A DNA stretch of 51,554 nt from Frankiales bacterium. GTDB taxonomy: Bacteria > Actinomycetota > Actinomycetes > Mycobacteriales > SCTD01. Below the pieces are notes generated by a model that was given only the letters and a program-made list of their open reading frames with translations, was not told the DNA's origin and did no database searches. Positions 28,177-36,751 of this stretch are shown here, piece by piece (position 1 is the stretch's first letter; each line of letters starts with the position of its first letter). The stretch is taken from assembly GCA_025966135.1 (NCBI GenBank), contig JAOPVP010000019.1:1-51554 (forward strand). Direction: 5' to 3'. The position numbers were made by a program, and so were the translations under genes.

Positions 28177-28596
28177 ATGCCCCGTTTCGCCGAGGTGGAG
28201 GTCGGGACCGAGCTCCCGGCCCAGGACTTCCAGATCCAGCGCGCCAACCTGGTGCGGTACGCCGGGGCCAGCGGTGACTTCAACATCATCCACTGGAACG
28301 AGCGGGTGGCGAAGTCCGTCGGCCTGCCCAACGTCATCGCGCACGGGATGCTCACGATGGCCACGGCCGGGCGCGTCGTGACCGACTGGGTGGGCGACCC
28401 GGGTGCCGTCGTGTCGTACGGGGTCCGCTTCTCGCGCCCCGTGGTCGTCGAGGATGACGACAAGGGCGCGACGCTGACCGTGTCCGGCACGGTCGAGGAC
28501 AAGAACGACGACGGCACCGTGGTCGTCGGCCTGACCGCCACCGTCGGTGGCGAGAAGGTCCTCATGGGCGCGAAAGCCGTCGTCCGGCTCCCCTGA
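28177..28596 (+). CDS. HadB-like MaoC dehydratase, catalytic subunit
   Basis: This 139-residue hot-dog-fold dehydratase has the hydratase-2 motif YAGASGDFNIIHWNE with catalytic D34 and H39 and a later AHGML. It resembles mycobacterial HadB, the catalytic partner of HadA in fatty acid elongation. With the HadA-like gene 1 nt upstream it should form a heterodimeric (3R)-hydroxyacyl-ACP dehydratase. In mycobacteria a HadC follows; here no third MaoC gene is present, and an acyl ligase comes next after 129 nt. It matches the Streptomyces arrangement as I recall it. Confidence 0.9.
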   Translation: MPRFAEVEVGTELPAQDFQIQRANLVRYAGASGDFNIIHWNERVAKSVGLPNVIAHGMLTMATAGRVVTDWVGDPGAVVSYGVRFSRPVVVEDDDKGATLTVSGTVEDKNDDGTVVVGLTATVGGEKVLMGAKAVVRLP

Positions 28597-28616
28597 CCCG
28601 TCGCCTTCGCCCATTG

Positions 28617-28661
28617 GCGTCCGCTCCACCTCCGCGTGCAGGTGTGCACCTGAGCGGACGC
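28617..28661. repeat. Palindromic element, copy 3 (intergenic)
   Basis: GCGTCCGCTC (28617-28626) pairs perfectly with GAGCGGACGC (28652-28661) across 25 bp. The arms differ from the nuoG copy by one paired substitution (CTGC to CCGC, matched on both sides), so pairing has been kept. It lies between the HadB-like and acyl ligase genes. Confidence 0.8.
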
Positions 28662-28725
28662 AACGGGGGAGCAGCACGTGGGAGCCAACAGTGGTAGGAA
28701 GCCCACACCTGCCGCTGGAGGACCT

Positions 28726-30237
28726 GTGACCCTGCTGTCCCCGTCCGTCTCCCTGGGCCGCCGTGCCGAGGAGCTGCTCGAGCGCTTCGGTGACCACCGG
28801 GCGCTGCTGTTCGAGGGCCGCTGGTACTCCTCCGATGAGCTCGCCGCTCGTGCCCGCACTGCCGCGCGCGGCTTCACCGAGCTCGGTGTCCGCCCGGGGG
28901 ACCGGGTCGTCGTCGTGATGGCCAACTGCCCGGAGGTGGGCCTGGCCTACAGCGCCCTGTGGCGCGCCGGCGCGGTGCCCACCCCGGCGCTGTTCCTGCT
29001 CACCGAGGACGAGCTGAGGCACGTGGTCGAGGACTCCGGTGCGGTCGCGGTCGTCACGACCCCGGAGTTCCTGCCCAAGGTGCAGGCGAGCGCGCCCGGC
29101 CTCCCCGTCGTGGTCGTCGGCGGACAGGGAGGTGTGCCGTGGGAGCAGCTGGAGTCCGGTGACGAGCTCCCGCTCGTGGACCGGTCGGGCGACGACCTGG
29201 CCGCGCTGCTGTACACCGGCGGCACGACCGGCCGCTCCAAGGGCGTGGCGCTGACGCACGCGAGCCTGGACGCGGCCGGCAAGGCCGCGGCCGACATGTC
29301 GCACAGCCCGGGCCGGACCTCGATGCTGCTGCCGCTCCCGCTGGCGCACGCCTACGGCCTGCTCGTCACGGTGGCGGCCCTGCACACCCGCGAACCCGGG
29401 ACGTCGTACCTGATGCGCTGGTTCGATCCGGCCGGCTGGGTGTCCCTCGTCGAGGAGCACCGCATCCAGGCCAGCGCGCTCGTGCCGTCGATGATCCAGA
29501 TGCTGCTGGGTCAGCCCCTCGAGGAGCGTGATCTGTCCTGCCTGGAGCGGGTCAGCAGCGGTGCCGCGCCGTTGGCCGCGGACGTGATGGCCGAGTTCGA
29601 GCGGCGCATCCCGTCCTGCCAGATCCGTGAGGGCTACGGGTGCACCGAGTCGAGCGCGCTCATCAGCACCCAGCCGGTCGACGAGCGCAGGTCCGGCACC
29701 GTCGGCAAGCCGGTGCCGGGTGTGACCGTCCGGATCGAGCTTCCAGACGGCACGCAGGCCGTTGCGGGTCAGGACGGTGAGATCTGCGTGGGTGGCGCCA
29801 CTCTCATGCAGGGGTACTGGCAGAGCCCGGAGGCCACCTCCTTCGCGCTGCGGGACGGCTGGCTGCACACCGGCGACGTCGGTCACGTCGACGCCGACGG
29901 CTGGCTGTACGTCGTCGATCGCATCAAGGACCTCATCATCCGCGGTGGCTTCAACGTCTACCCCCGGGACGTGGAGGACGTGCTGCTCGCGCACCCGGAG
30001 GTCGCGGCCGCGGCCGTCGTCGGCAAGCCCGACCCCACGCTCGGCGAGGAGGTCGTGGCCTTCGTCCAGCTCGTCGCCGGCGCGACAGCGACACCCGAGC
30101 AGCTGCTCGCCCACGCCAAGGAGCACCTGGGCGCCCACAAGTACCCCCGGCAGGTCCGGGTCATCGACACGATCCCGCTGACCAGCGTCATGAAGACCGA
30201 CCGCAAGCGGCTTCGTTCCCTGGTCTCCGGCGAGTGA
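28726..30237 (+). CDS. AMP-dependent acyl-CoA/acyl-acid ligase
   Basis: This 503-residue ANL-superfamily enzyme activates a carboxylic acid as acyl-AMP and transfers it, usually to CoA. Motifs are the phosphate loop YTGGTTGRSKG (163-173), GYGCTESS (303-310), TGDVGHVDADGWLYVVDR, then KDLIIRGGFNVYPRDVE. The catalytic C-terminal lysine K490 is in SVMKTDRKRL. The substrate cannot be read; a fatty or aromatic acid is likely given the neighbouring dehydratases. I start at GTG 28726 because GGAGG lies just upstream. The next gene overlaps its stop (GTGA). Confidence 0.9.
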   Translation: MTLLSPSVSLGRRAEELLERFGDHRALLFEGRWYSSDELAARARTAARGFTELGVRPGDRVVVVMANCPEVGLAYSALWRAGAVPTPALFLLTEDELRHVVEDSGAVAVVTTPEFLPKVQASAPGLPVVVVGGQGGVPWEQLESGDELPLVDRSGDDLAALLYTGGTTGRSKGVALTHASLDAAGKAAADMSHSPGRTSMLLPLPLAHAYGLLVTVAALHTREPGTSYLMRWFDPAGWVSLVEEHRIQASALVPSMIQMLLGQPLEERDLSCLERVSSGAAPLAADVMAEFERRIPSCQIREGYGCTESSALISTQPVDERRSGTVGKPVPGVTVRIELPDGTQAVAGQDGEICVGGATLMQGYWQSPEATSFALRDGWLHTGDVGHVDADGWLYVVDRIKDLIIRGGFNVYPRDVEDVLLAHPEVAAAAVVGKPDPTLGEEVVAFVQLVAGATATPEQLLAHAKEHLGAHKYPRQVRVIDTIPLTSVMKTDRKRLRSLVSGE

Positions 30238-31133
30238 TCCCGACAGACGTCCGGCAGCTGGCCGACCAGCGGGCCCGCGCCCGCGCCGAGAAGGACTACG
30301 CCGCCAGCGACGCGTTGCGCGTGCAGCTCGCCGCGCTCGGTTGGGGGGCGAAGGACACCGCAGACGGCCAGGTGCTCAGCCCCCTCCCGCCGTACCCGGT
30401 CCTGCCGTCGCTCAAGGACCTGCCTGACAACAGCGGCCAGCCCGATGCGCGTCGCTGCACCGTCGCGTTGCTGGTCGAGGGCTGGCCGGACGACCTGCGG
30501 ACCTGCGTCGAGGGGCTGCTCGCGCACGCACCGGACGACGTGGTCGTCGTGCTGCTCGAGAACGGTGATACCGACGCCGGTGCAGTGGTCCACGAGCTCG
30601 CCGGCCACCCTCGGGTCGAGGAGCTGCACATCGAGCGTGCCGCCGGCTGGGCGGACGCCCGTAATGCCCTCGTCCGGGCGGACACCGCTGCCGTGCACGT
30701 CCTCATGGATCTCTCGACCGTGCTCGAGGGTGACGGCATCGGGCCGCTGCTCGCCGCGCTCGACACCGCGGCTGTGGCCGCAGCCGGCTGGCGGGGGGTG
30801 CACGTGGAGGACGGCTGGACCTCCTTCGCCGACAGCCCGCCCGGTGAGGTGGAGGCGCTCCTGTCGTACCTCATCGCGGTACGGCGATCCGCTGCTGTCC
30901 AGGTGCCCCTGCCACCCAAGGCGCGGTTCTACCGCAACGCCGACATGGAGTGGTCGTTCCTGCTGCGCGAGGCGAAGGTCGGGAGGCTGGTTGCGGTGGA
31001 CCTGCCGGTGCGCCAGGACCGGCACCGCGGCTACCACGACAGCGACCCCGAGTTCCGCGACCGCGAGTCGAAGCGGACCTACGACCGGTTCCTGCAACGC
31101 TTCCGCGGCCGGGAGGACCTCCGCCTCAGGTGA
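30234..31133 (+). CDS. Fusion: CysRS C-terminal-like hairpin plus glycosyltransferase-2-like domain
   Basis: Residues 4-48 (QLADQRARARAEKDYAASDALR, then AALGWGAKDTADG) closely resemble the C-terminal helical tail of cysteinyl-tRNA synthetase. From about residue 72 the protein resembles a family 2 glycosyltransferase: TVALLVEGWPDDLRTC, AGWADARNALVRAD, VLMDLSTVLEGDGIGPLL and RNADMEWSFLLREA. The usual DxD metal motif is reduced to MDLS, so catalysis is uncertain. The acceptor and donor sugars cannot be predicted. The GTG at 30234 overlaps the ligase stop, implying co-expression. The 299-residue length covers one catalytic domain only, without membrane segments. Confidence 0.7.
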   Translation: MIPTDVRQLADQRARARAEKDYAASDALRVQLAALGWGAKDTADGQVLSPLPPYPVLPSLKDLPDNSGQPDARRCTVALLVEGWPDDLRTCVEGLLAHAPDDVVVVLLENGDTDAGAVVHELAGHPRVEELHIERAAGWADARNALVRADTAAVHVLMDLSTVLEGDGIGPLLAALDTAAVAAAGWRGVHVEDGWTSFADSPPGEVEALLSYLIAVRRSAAVQVPLPPKARFYRNADMEWSFLLREAKVGRLVAVDLPVRQDRHRGYHDSDPEFRDRESKRTYDRFLQRFRGREDLRLR

Positions 31134-31198
31134 GCCGACTCAGATGATGATCATGACCGCCGATAGGTCCGCGTCCCGGCCCGGTCGTGGAGGTCACG

Positions 31199-32089
31199 AT
31201 GCTTGTCTCGCTGCGCCGCCGTCGTGCCCTCCATCGCGCCGAGCCGGGTCGTCCGCGCGAGGCCTTCGTGCTCTCCGGCGGTGGCTCCCTGGGCGCCGCG
31301 CAGGTGGGGTCGCTGCGGGCGCTGTTCGATGCGGGGATCCGGCCGGACCTGCTCGTGGGGTGCTCGGTGGGAGCACTGAACGCCGCCTTCCTGGCCGTCG
31401 ACCCGACCGTCTCGCGCCTCGAGGAGCTCGAGCGGATCTGGCGGCGACTCGATCGCGGTGACGTCTTCGGGCGGACCACCACGCTGTCGGCGACGCAGGC
31501 GTTCTTGCACGCGGTGCGCCGCGACGACCACCTCTACGAGCCCGACGCCCTCCGCGCCCTGGTGCGGAGATGGGTGCCGCTCAAGGACCTCGGCGACACC
31601 GCAGTGCCGTGCCACGTCGTGACGACGGACCTGCACGCCGGGACGCCGTGCTGGTGGAGTGACGGGGACCCGCTCGCCGTCCTGACCGCCAGTGCCTGCC
31701 TGCCCGCGATGTTCCCGCCCGTCCCGCTGGGCGGCTCGCTGCACGTCGACGGCGGGGTGACCGCACCTGTGCCGATCGAGCGGGCCCTCGACCTCGGTGC
31801 GAGGAGGGTCTGGGTCCTCGACGTTTCCGGTGGGAACCTGGGACGCCGCGAGGAGCGGATGTCCGCCTTGGACGTGCTCCTGCGGTCCTTCGCGATCAGC
31901 CGGATGCACCTGGACCGCCCCGTGACCGGGATGCGGCCGGGCCAGCAGGTGATCCGCCTGCGCCGCCCGGACGTCGGCCGGATGGACCTGCGCGACTTCA
32001 CGCAGACGCCGCGGCTCATGGCGGCCGGCTACGCCGTGGCCCGCGAGGCGCTTGCCCTGACGCAGGACCTGGTCCTGCGCACCGGCTGA
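31199..32089 (+). CDS. Patatin-like phospholipase / acyl hydrolase
   Basis: This 296-residue patatin-family hydrolase has the oxyanion loop SGGGSLGA (26-33), nucleophile S56 in GCSVG, and the catalytic aspartate D184 in VDGGV, the full Ser-Asp dyad. It likely hydrolyses phospholipids or other acyl esters; the substrate is unknown. No signal peptide is visible, and the basic N-terminus (RRRRALHRAEPGRPR) could contact membranes. I chose ATG 31199, 6 nt after GGAGG; a GTG at 31187 lies within that site. It is unlinked to any partner gene, and BVMO-type monooxygenase follows after 49 nt. Confidence 0.9.
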   Translation: MLVSLRRRRALHRAEPGRPREAFVLSGGGSLGAAQVGSLRALFDAGIRPDLLVGCSVGALNAAFLAVDPTVSRLEELERIWRRLDRGDVFGRTTTLSATQAFLHAVRRDDHLYEPDALRALVRRWVPLKDLGDTAVPCHVVTTDLHAGTPCWWSDGDPLAVLTASACLPAMFPPVPLGGSLHVDGGVTAPVPIERALDLGARRVWVLDVSGGNLGRREERMSALDVLLRSFAISRMHLDRPVTGMRPGQQVIRLRRPDVGRMDLRDFTQTPRLMAAGYAVAREALALTQDLVLRTG

Positions 32090-32138
32090 CCGCCAGCGTC
32101 CGTGTCGCGTGCAAGGATCGGCGCGTCGAGAGGACCCC

Positions 32139-33611
32139 GTGGACCCGCTGCCGTCGCATGTCCGTGTCGCTGTCATCGGGTCCGGCTTTGCCGGGCTCGG
32201 CATGGCGATCCGCCTCCGTCAGCATGGCGTCACGGACCTCGTGGTGCTCGAGCGGGCTGGCAGTGTGGGCGGGACCTGGCGCGACAACACCTACCCGGGC
32301 TGCGCCTGTGACGTGCCCTCGCACCTGTACAGCTTCTCGTTCGCACCGAACCCGCGCTGGTCGCACAGCTTCTCCCGTCAGCCCGAGATCCAGGCCTACC
32401 TGGAGCGGACCGCCGAGGAGTTCGGCGTGCTCCCGCACGTGCGCTTCCACACCGACCTCCAGGCGGCCGACTGGGACGAGTCGGCTCAGCTGTGGCGACT
32501 GCGGACCAGCCGCGGCGACCTCACCGCCCAGGTTCTGGTCGCGGGCTGCGGGGGGCTCGTCGAGCCGGCCCTGCCCGCCGTACCCGGTGTGGGCTCCTTC
32601 GAGGGGCCGGCCTTCCACTCGGCACGCTGGGACCACGACGCTGAGCTCAAGGGCAAGCGGGTGGCGGTCATCGGCACCGGGGCGTCAGCGATCCAGTTCG
32701 TGCCGCACCTGCAGAAGTCGGCCGCGCGCGTCACCGTTTTCCAGCGAACGCCCCCGTGGGTCGTCGCGCGGTACGACCGGGAGTACCTCCCGTTCGAGAA
32801 GCGGCTCTACGCGCGCGTGCCGGTCCTGCAGAAGCTCGCCCGCAGCGCTGTGTACGCCTCCCACGAGCTCCAGCTGCTCGCCTTCACCGGCAAAGGGCGG
32901 GTCCGTGCGTTGGGGGCGAAGCAGGCCCTCCGGCACCTCGAGGCGCAGGTGCCCGACCCGGAACTGCGCAAGATCCTCACCCCGAGCTACGGGTTCGGGT
33001 GCAAGCGGGTGCTCATCTCCAACGACTACCTACCCGCGCTGACGCAGCCCAACGTGAGCGTCGTGCCCCACGGCGTCAGCGAGATCCGGCCGCATGCCGT
33101 GGTCGCTGCCGACGGCAGTGAGCACGCGGTGGAGGTGATCGTGTACGGCACCGGCTTCCACGTCATGGACATTGCGGTCGGGCACCGCATCACCGGACGC
33201 GCAGGGGCGACGCTCTCGCAGGAGTGGGGCGACCGTCCGACGGCCCACCGGGGTACGACCGTCTTCGGCTTCCCCAACCTGTTCCTGCTGATGGGACCCA
33301 ACACCGCGCTGGGCCACAGCTCGGTCGTGCTCATGATCGAGGCCCAGATCGCCTATGTCCTCGAGGCTCTGAAGGCGATGGAACGCCGCGGCGCCAGCTC
33401 GATCGAGGTGACGGCGAGCGCGCAGCACGCCTACAACGTCGACCTGCAGACCCGGCTGTCGACGACGGTCTGGAGCCAGGGCGGCTGCAAGGCTTGGTAC
33501 ACCAACAGCTCCGGCCACAACTTCGCGCTCTGGCCGACCCACACCTACACGTTCCGGCGCCAGACCGCCCGCTTCGACCCCGAGTCCTACGAGCTCCTTG
33601 CGAGCCCCTGA
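32139..33611 (+). CDS. Flavin monooxygenase of Baeyer-Villiger type
   Basis: This 490-residue NADPH-dependent flavoprotein oxygenates ketones or hydroxylates amines. It has two nucleotide-binding motifs, GSGFAG (14-19, FAD) and GTGASA (179-184, NADPH). Between them is the Baeyer-Villiger fingerprint FxGxxxHxxxWD at residues 154-165 (FEGPAFHSARWD). GGTWRDNTYPGCACDVPSHLY is also typical. The physiological substrate cannot be inferred. I prefer GTG 32139 behind GAGAGGA over GTG 32109. It converges on the aminotransferase with only 14 nt between stop codons and no visible terminator. Confidence 0.9.
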   Translation: MDPLPSHVRVAVIGSGFAGLGMAIRLRQHGVTDLVVLERAGSVGGTWRDNTYPGCACDVPSHLYSFSFAPNPRWSHSFSRQPEIQAYLERTAEEFGVLPHVRFHTDLQAADWDESAQLWRLRTSRGDLTAQVLVAGCGGLVEPALPAVPGVGSFEGPAFHSARWDHDAELKGKRVAVIGTGASAIQFVPHLQKSAARVTVFQRTPPWVVARYDREYLPFEKRLYARVPVLQKLARSAVYASHELQLLAFTGKGRVRALGAKQALRHLEAQVPDPELRKILTPSYGFGCKRVLISNDYLPALTQPNVSVVPHGVSEIRPHAVVAADGSEHAVEVIVYGTGFHVMDIAVGHRITGRAGATLSQEWGDRPTAHRGTTVFGFPNLFLLMGPNTALGHSSVVLMIEAQIAYVLEALKAMERRGASSIEVTASAQHAYNVDLQTRLSTTVWSQGGCKAWYTNSSGHNFALWPTHTYTFRRQTARFDPESYELLASP

Positions 33612-33625
33612 CCCTCCGCGGCGGG

Positions 33626-34849
33626 CTAGGCAGCTTCGGAGAGGAGCTCCTTGAGGCGGGTGACGCCCTTCTCCAGGTCCGCGTCGCCGAGGGCGTAGGA
33701 CAGCCGGAAGTAGCCCGGCGTCCCGAAGGCCTCGCCGGGCACGACCGCGACCCCGGCCTCCTCCAGCACGAGCTCGGCGAGCTGCGCAGACGACTCGATC
33801 CTGTGGCCGCGGAGGGTCTTGCCGAGCAGCGCCCTGACCGACGGGTAGCAGTAGAAGGCGCCGTGCGGCTCCGGGCAGTCGACGCCGGGGATCTCGTTGA
33901 GCATCCGGACCATCGTCTGGCGACGGCGGTCGAAGGCCGCCCGCATCTGGGCCACGGCCTCCAGGTCTCCGGAGACGGCGGCCAGCGCGGCGACCTGTGA
34001 CACGTTGCTGACGTTGGAGGTGGCATGCGACTGCAGGTTGGTGGCGGCCTTGACCACGTCCACCGGACCGATGAGCCAGCCCACGCGCCAGCCGGTCATG
34101 GCGTAGGTCTTGGCGACGCCGTTGACCACGACGCACTGGTCGGCGAGCTCCGGCACGACCACGGGCATCGAGACGTGCTCGGCGCCGCCGTAGACCAGGT
34201 GCTCGTAGATCTCGTCGGCCAGCACCCAGATGCCGTGCTCGAGGGCCCAGCGGCCGATGGCCTCCACCTCCTGGGGGGAGGCGACGGCACCGGTCGGGTT
34301 GGAGGGCGAGCACCAGAGCAGCACCTTGGTGCGCTCGGTCCGCGCCGCCTCGAGCTGCTCGACCGTGACCCTGTAGCCCTGGTCCTCGGTGGTCACGACG
34401 TCTACCGGCACCCCGCCCGCGAGCTTCACCGCTTCGGGGTACGTCGTCCAGTACGGCGCGGGCAGCAGCACCTCGTCGCCCGGGTCCAGGAGGGTGGCGA
34501 AGGCCTCGTAGACGGCCTGCTTCCCGCCGTTCGTGACGAGGACCTGGCCGGCCGTGACCGCGTAGCCGCTGTCGCGCCGGGTCTTGACCGCGATCGCCTC
34601 CTTGAGCTCCGGCAAGCCTCCGGCGGGGGTGTAGCGGTGGTTCTTGGGGTCAGCGCAGGCCGCGACGGCGGCCGCCACGATGGCAGCCGGCGTGGGGAAG
34701 TCGGGTTCCCCGGCTCCGAAGCCGACGACGTCCTCGCCGGCGGCCTTCTTCGCCTTGGCCTTGGCATCGACCGCCAGGGTCGCCGACTCGGCGATGCCAC
34801 CGATGCGGGCCGAGACGCGGCGGGACGGAGCAGACACGGTTTCAGTCAT
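33626..34849 (-). CDS. aspC: Class I pyridoxal-phosphate aminotransferase (aspartate type)
   Basis: This 407-residue fold-type I aminotransferase resembles actinobacterial aspartate transaminases of subgroup Ib. Visible features are [11 protein letters not shown] (44-54), SPSNPTG with N184, ADEIYE with D212 and Y215, and the Schiff-base lysine K247 in [21 protein letters not shown] near the C-terminus supplies the substrate carboxylate arginine. It likely exchanges amino groups between aspartate and 2-oxoglutarate; preference for prephenate or other acids cannot be excluded. It is divergent from the tRNA-Trp/secE unit, and the gap of 147 nt holds both promoters. Confidence 0.92.
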   Translation of the reverse strand: MTETVSAPSRRVSARIGGIAESATLAVDAKAKAKKAAGEDVVGFGAGEPDFPTPAAIVAAAVAACADPKNHRYTPAGGLPELKEAIAVKTRRDSGYAVTAGQVLVTNGGKQAVYEAFATLLDPGDEVLLPAPYWTTYPEAVKLAGGVPVDVVTTEDQGYRVTVEQLEAARTERTKVLLWCSPSNPTGAVASPQEVEAIGRWALEHGIWVLADEIYEHLVYGGAEHVSMPVVVPELADQCVVVNGVAKTYAMTGWRVGWLIGPVDVVKAATNLQSHATSNVSNVSQVAALAAVSGDLEAVAQMRAAFDRRRQTMVRMLNEIPGVDCPEPHGAFYCYPSVRALLGKTLRGHRIESSAQLAELVLEEAGVAVVPGEAFGTPGYFRLSYALGDADLEKGVTRLKELLSEAA

Positions 34850-34899
34850 GGCACCATCGTCCCAGGCGGTCGCAATCGCCTTCGGGGAGGTGGCCTGGG

Positions 34900-34928
34900 T
34901 TGGGGCCGGGCGGTCGACGCCCTACACT
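34900..34928 (+). promoter_or_regulatory. Promoter of tRNA-Trp / secE-nusG
   Basis: TTGGGG (34900-34905) and TACACT (34923-34928) are 17 bp apart, a good primary-sigma promoter. The predicted start is near 34935, about 62 nt before tRNA-Trp. Confidence 0.6.
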
Positions 34929-34996
34929 TGTCCGTCTGGGGCCCGAAGCCTCTGCTCCGGCGCGCCCGCGCCCCGGGCCAGGAGTACCGGATTCCT

Positions 34997-35070
34997 AGGG
35001 GTGTAGCTCAGCTGGCCAGAGCGCCGGTCTCCAAAACCGGATGTCGCAGGTTCGACTCCTGTCACCCCTG
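34997..35070 (+). tRNA. tRNA-Trp (anticodon CCA)
   Basis: This 74-nt cloverleaf has acceptor AGGGGTG/CACCCCT, anticodon CCA at 35031-35033 in loop CTCCAAA, T-arm CAGGTTCGACTCCTG and discriminator G. No CCA is encoded. Its place just before secE is conserved in actinobacteria. Confidence 0.97.
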
Positions 35071-35115
35071 CAGCACGAGCAGCACCTCAGCACTACCCGA
35101 CGAGACGAGGAACCA

Positions 35116-35379
35116 GTGAGCGAGACCGCACCGGCCGCTGCGGCGGCTCGTGGTGACGTGCCTGCGGCCAAGAAGGAGCGCCGCCCAGGCCCGATCTCGC
35201 GCACGACGACCTACGTCCGTCAGGTGGTCGCGGAGCTGCGCAAGGTCGTCTGGCCGACCCGCAAGGAACTCGTGACCTACACCACCGTCGTGCTGGTGTT
35301 CGTGGTCCTGATGGTCTCGATCGTCTCGGTGTTCGACTTCGCCTTCACCCAGGGCGTCCTCGCGGTCTTCGGCAAGTAG
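35116..35379 (+). CDS. secE: Preprotein translocase subunit SecE
   Basis: SecE clamps SecY in the inner-membrane translocon. The 87-residue single-span form has a hydrophilic N-terminus, an amphipathic segment with the conserved [12 protein letters not shown] (about 41-52), then one membrane helix (about 56-77). The GTG at 35116 follows a GAGG site; earlier in-frame codons overlap tRNA-Trp. nusG follows after 10 nt. Confidence 0.96.
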   Translation: MSETAPAAAAARGDVPAAKKERRPGPISRTTTYVRQVVAELRKVVWPTRKELVTYTTVVLVFVVLMVSIVSVFDFAFTQGVLAVFGK

Positions 35380-35389
35380 GTCCCTCGAT

Positions 35390-36184
35390 ATGTCAGAACA
35401 GGACGTGAGTGTGTCGGAGTACAGCCTGACCCCCGGCGACGACCAGGACGGTCCGCAGTCGGAGCAGGAGCAGTCGGCCGGGGCGTTGGTGCCGTCGTTC
35501 GACGCCGGCATCCCAGCGGAGGAGGCCCCCGAGGCCCCAGAGGCCCCCGAGGCCCCCGAGGTTGTCGCGGAGCCTGCGGCTGAGGTCGCTGAGGTCGCTG
35601 AGGCGGCTGAGCCCGGTGACCCCGCCGACGAGCTGCGCGAGGCCCTGCGCTTCCTGCCCGGCGACTGGTACGTCGTGCACTCCTACGCCGGCTACGAGAA
35701 CAAGGTGAAGACCAATCTCGAGTCGCGTATCTCCTCGCTCAACATGGAGGACTTCATCTTCCAGATCGAGGTGCCCACCGAGGAGGTCACGGAGATCAAG
35801 GGCGGAAAGCGCCAGCAGGTCGTCCGCAAGAAGCTCCCTGGGTACCTGTTCGTGCGCATGGACCTCACCGACGAGTCCTGGTCGGCGGTCCGCAACACCC
35901 CGGGCGTCACCGGCTTCGTGGGTCAGACCTCGCGCCCGACCCCGCTGACGGTCGACGAGGTCGTCAAGCAGTTGGCGCCGCCGAAGCAGAAGGTCGTCGT
36001 CGCCCAGAAGGCCGTCGACTTCGAGGTCGGCGAGTCCATCACCGTCACCGACGGGCCGTTCGCGACCCTTCCGGCGACGATCAACGAGATCAACCTCGAC
36101 AGCCAGAAGCTCAAGGTGCTGGTGTCGATCTTCGGCCGCGAGACGCCCGTCGAGCTGTCCTTCAACCAGGTCGCGAAGCTCTGA
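35390..36184 (+). CDS. nusG: Transcription elongation/termination factor NusG
   Basis: NusG binds RNA polymerase and couples it to Rho or the ribosome. In the 264-residue product the NGN domain begins near residue 90 ([21 protein letters not shown]) and the KOW domain occupies about 208-264. Residues 1-88 form an acidic low-complexity extension with tandem EAP and AEV repeats, longer than Escherichia coli NusG but typical of actinobacteria. The ATG at 35390 has a poor ribosome-binding site, and in-frame GTGs at 35405 and 35411 are alternatives. Confidence 0.96.
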   Translation: MSEQDVSVSEYSLTPGDDQDGPQSEQEQSAGALVPSFDAGIPAEEAPEAPEAPEAPEVVAEPAAEVAEVAEAAEPGDPADELREALRFLPGDWYVVHSYAGYENKVKTNLESRISSLNMEDFIFQIEVPTEEVTEIKGGKRQQVVRKKLPGYLFVRMDLTDESWSAVRNTPGVTGFVGQTSRPTPLTVDEVVKQLAPPKQKVVVAQKAVDFEVGESITVTDGPFATLPATINEINLDSQKLKVLVSIFGRETPVELSFNQVAKL

Positions 36185-36214
36185 CGAGCTCCGCTCTCAC
36201 TAGGAACACACAAC

Positions 36215-36646
36215 ATGCCTCCCAAGAAGAAGCTCGCCGGCGTCATCAAGCTCCAGATCAAGGCCGGCGCGGCGACGCCCGCACCGCCGGTGGGCCCCGC
36301 CCTTGGCCAGCACGGCGTCAACATCATGGAGTTCTGCAAGGCCTACAACGCTGCGACCGAGTCGCAGCGGGGGGACATCGTCCCGGTCGAGATCAGCGTC
36401 TACGAGGACCGCTCGTTCACGTTCATCACCAAGACCCCACCGGCCGCGCGCATGATCCTCAAGGCAGCGGGGGTCGAGAAGGGCTCGCCGACCCCGCACA
36501 AGGTCAAGGTCGCCACCATCACGCAGGCCCAGGTTCGCGAGATCGCCACCACCAAGATGGCTGACCTCAACGCCAACGACCTCGACGCCGCCGCGAAGAT
36601 CATCGCCGGCACCGCCCGCCAGATGGGCATCACGGTCAGCGACTAG
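36215..36646 (+). CDS. rplK: 50S ribosomal protein L11
   Basis: L11 binds the GTPase-associated region of 23S rRNA and is the binding site of thiopeptide antibiotics. The 143-residue product has [31 protein letters not shown] at the N-terminus, with the proline-rich hinge of the thiopeptide site, and an RNA-binding C-terminal domain ending MGITVSD. It lies 30 nt after nusG in the conserved order. A strong hairpin at 36678-36700 separates it from rplA. Confidence 0.98.
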   Translation: MPPKKKLAGVIKLQIKAGAATPAPPVGPALGQHGVNIMEFCKAYNAATESQRGDIVPVEISVYEDRSFTFITKTPPAARMILKAAGVEKGSPTPHKVKVATITQAQVREIATTKMADLNANDLDAAAKIIAGTARQMGITVSD

Positions 36647-36677
36647 CACCAGCCACAGCAGCACCACCCCCGTGGGA

Positions 36678-36700
36678 GGGCGCCGGATGGTCCGGCGCCC
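36678..36700 (+). terminator. Strong hairpin between rplK and rplA
   Basis: A perfect 10-bp stem, GGGCGCCGGA (36678-36687) / TCCGGCGCCC (36691-36700), has a 3-nt loop. No T-run follows, so it may be an attenuator, processing site or mRNA-stability element rather than a full terminator. Confidence 0.55.
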
Positions 36701-36751
36701 GTCAGCACCACGATCGTCCCAGGCCTCCGGCTGGACGAGGAAGGCACCACC

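Noticed and set aside
28678..28725. Upstream GTG start for the acyl ligase
   Set aside because: The extra 16 residues are not family-like, and GGAGG is placed for GTG 28726.
36678..36700. L1 binding site controlling rplKA
   Set aside because: The known L1 site is in the leader before rplK and mimics the 23S L1 stalk; this hairpin is perfectly paired and lacks that bulged loop.
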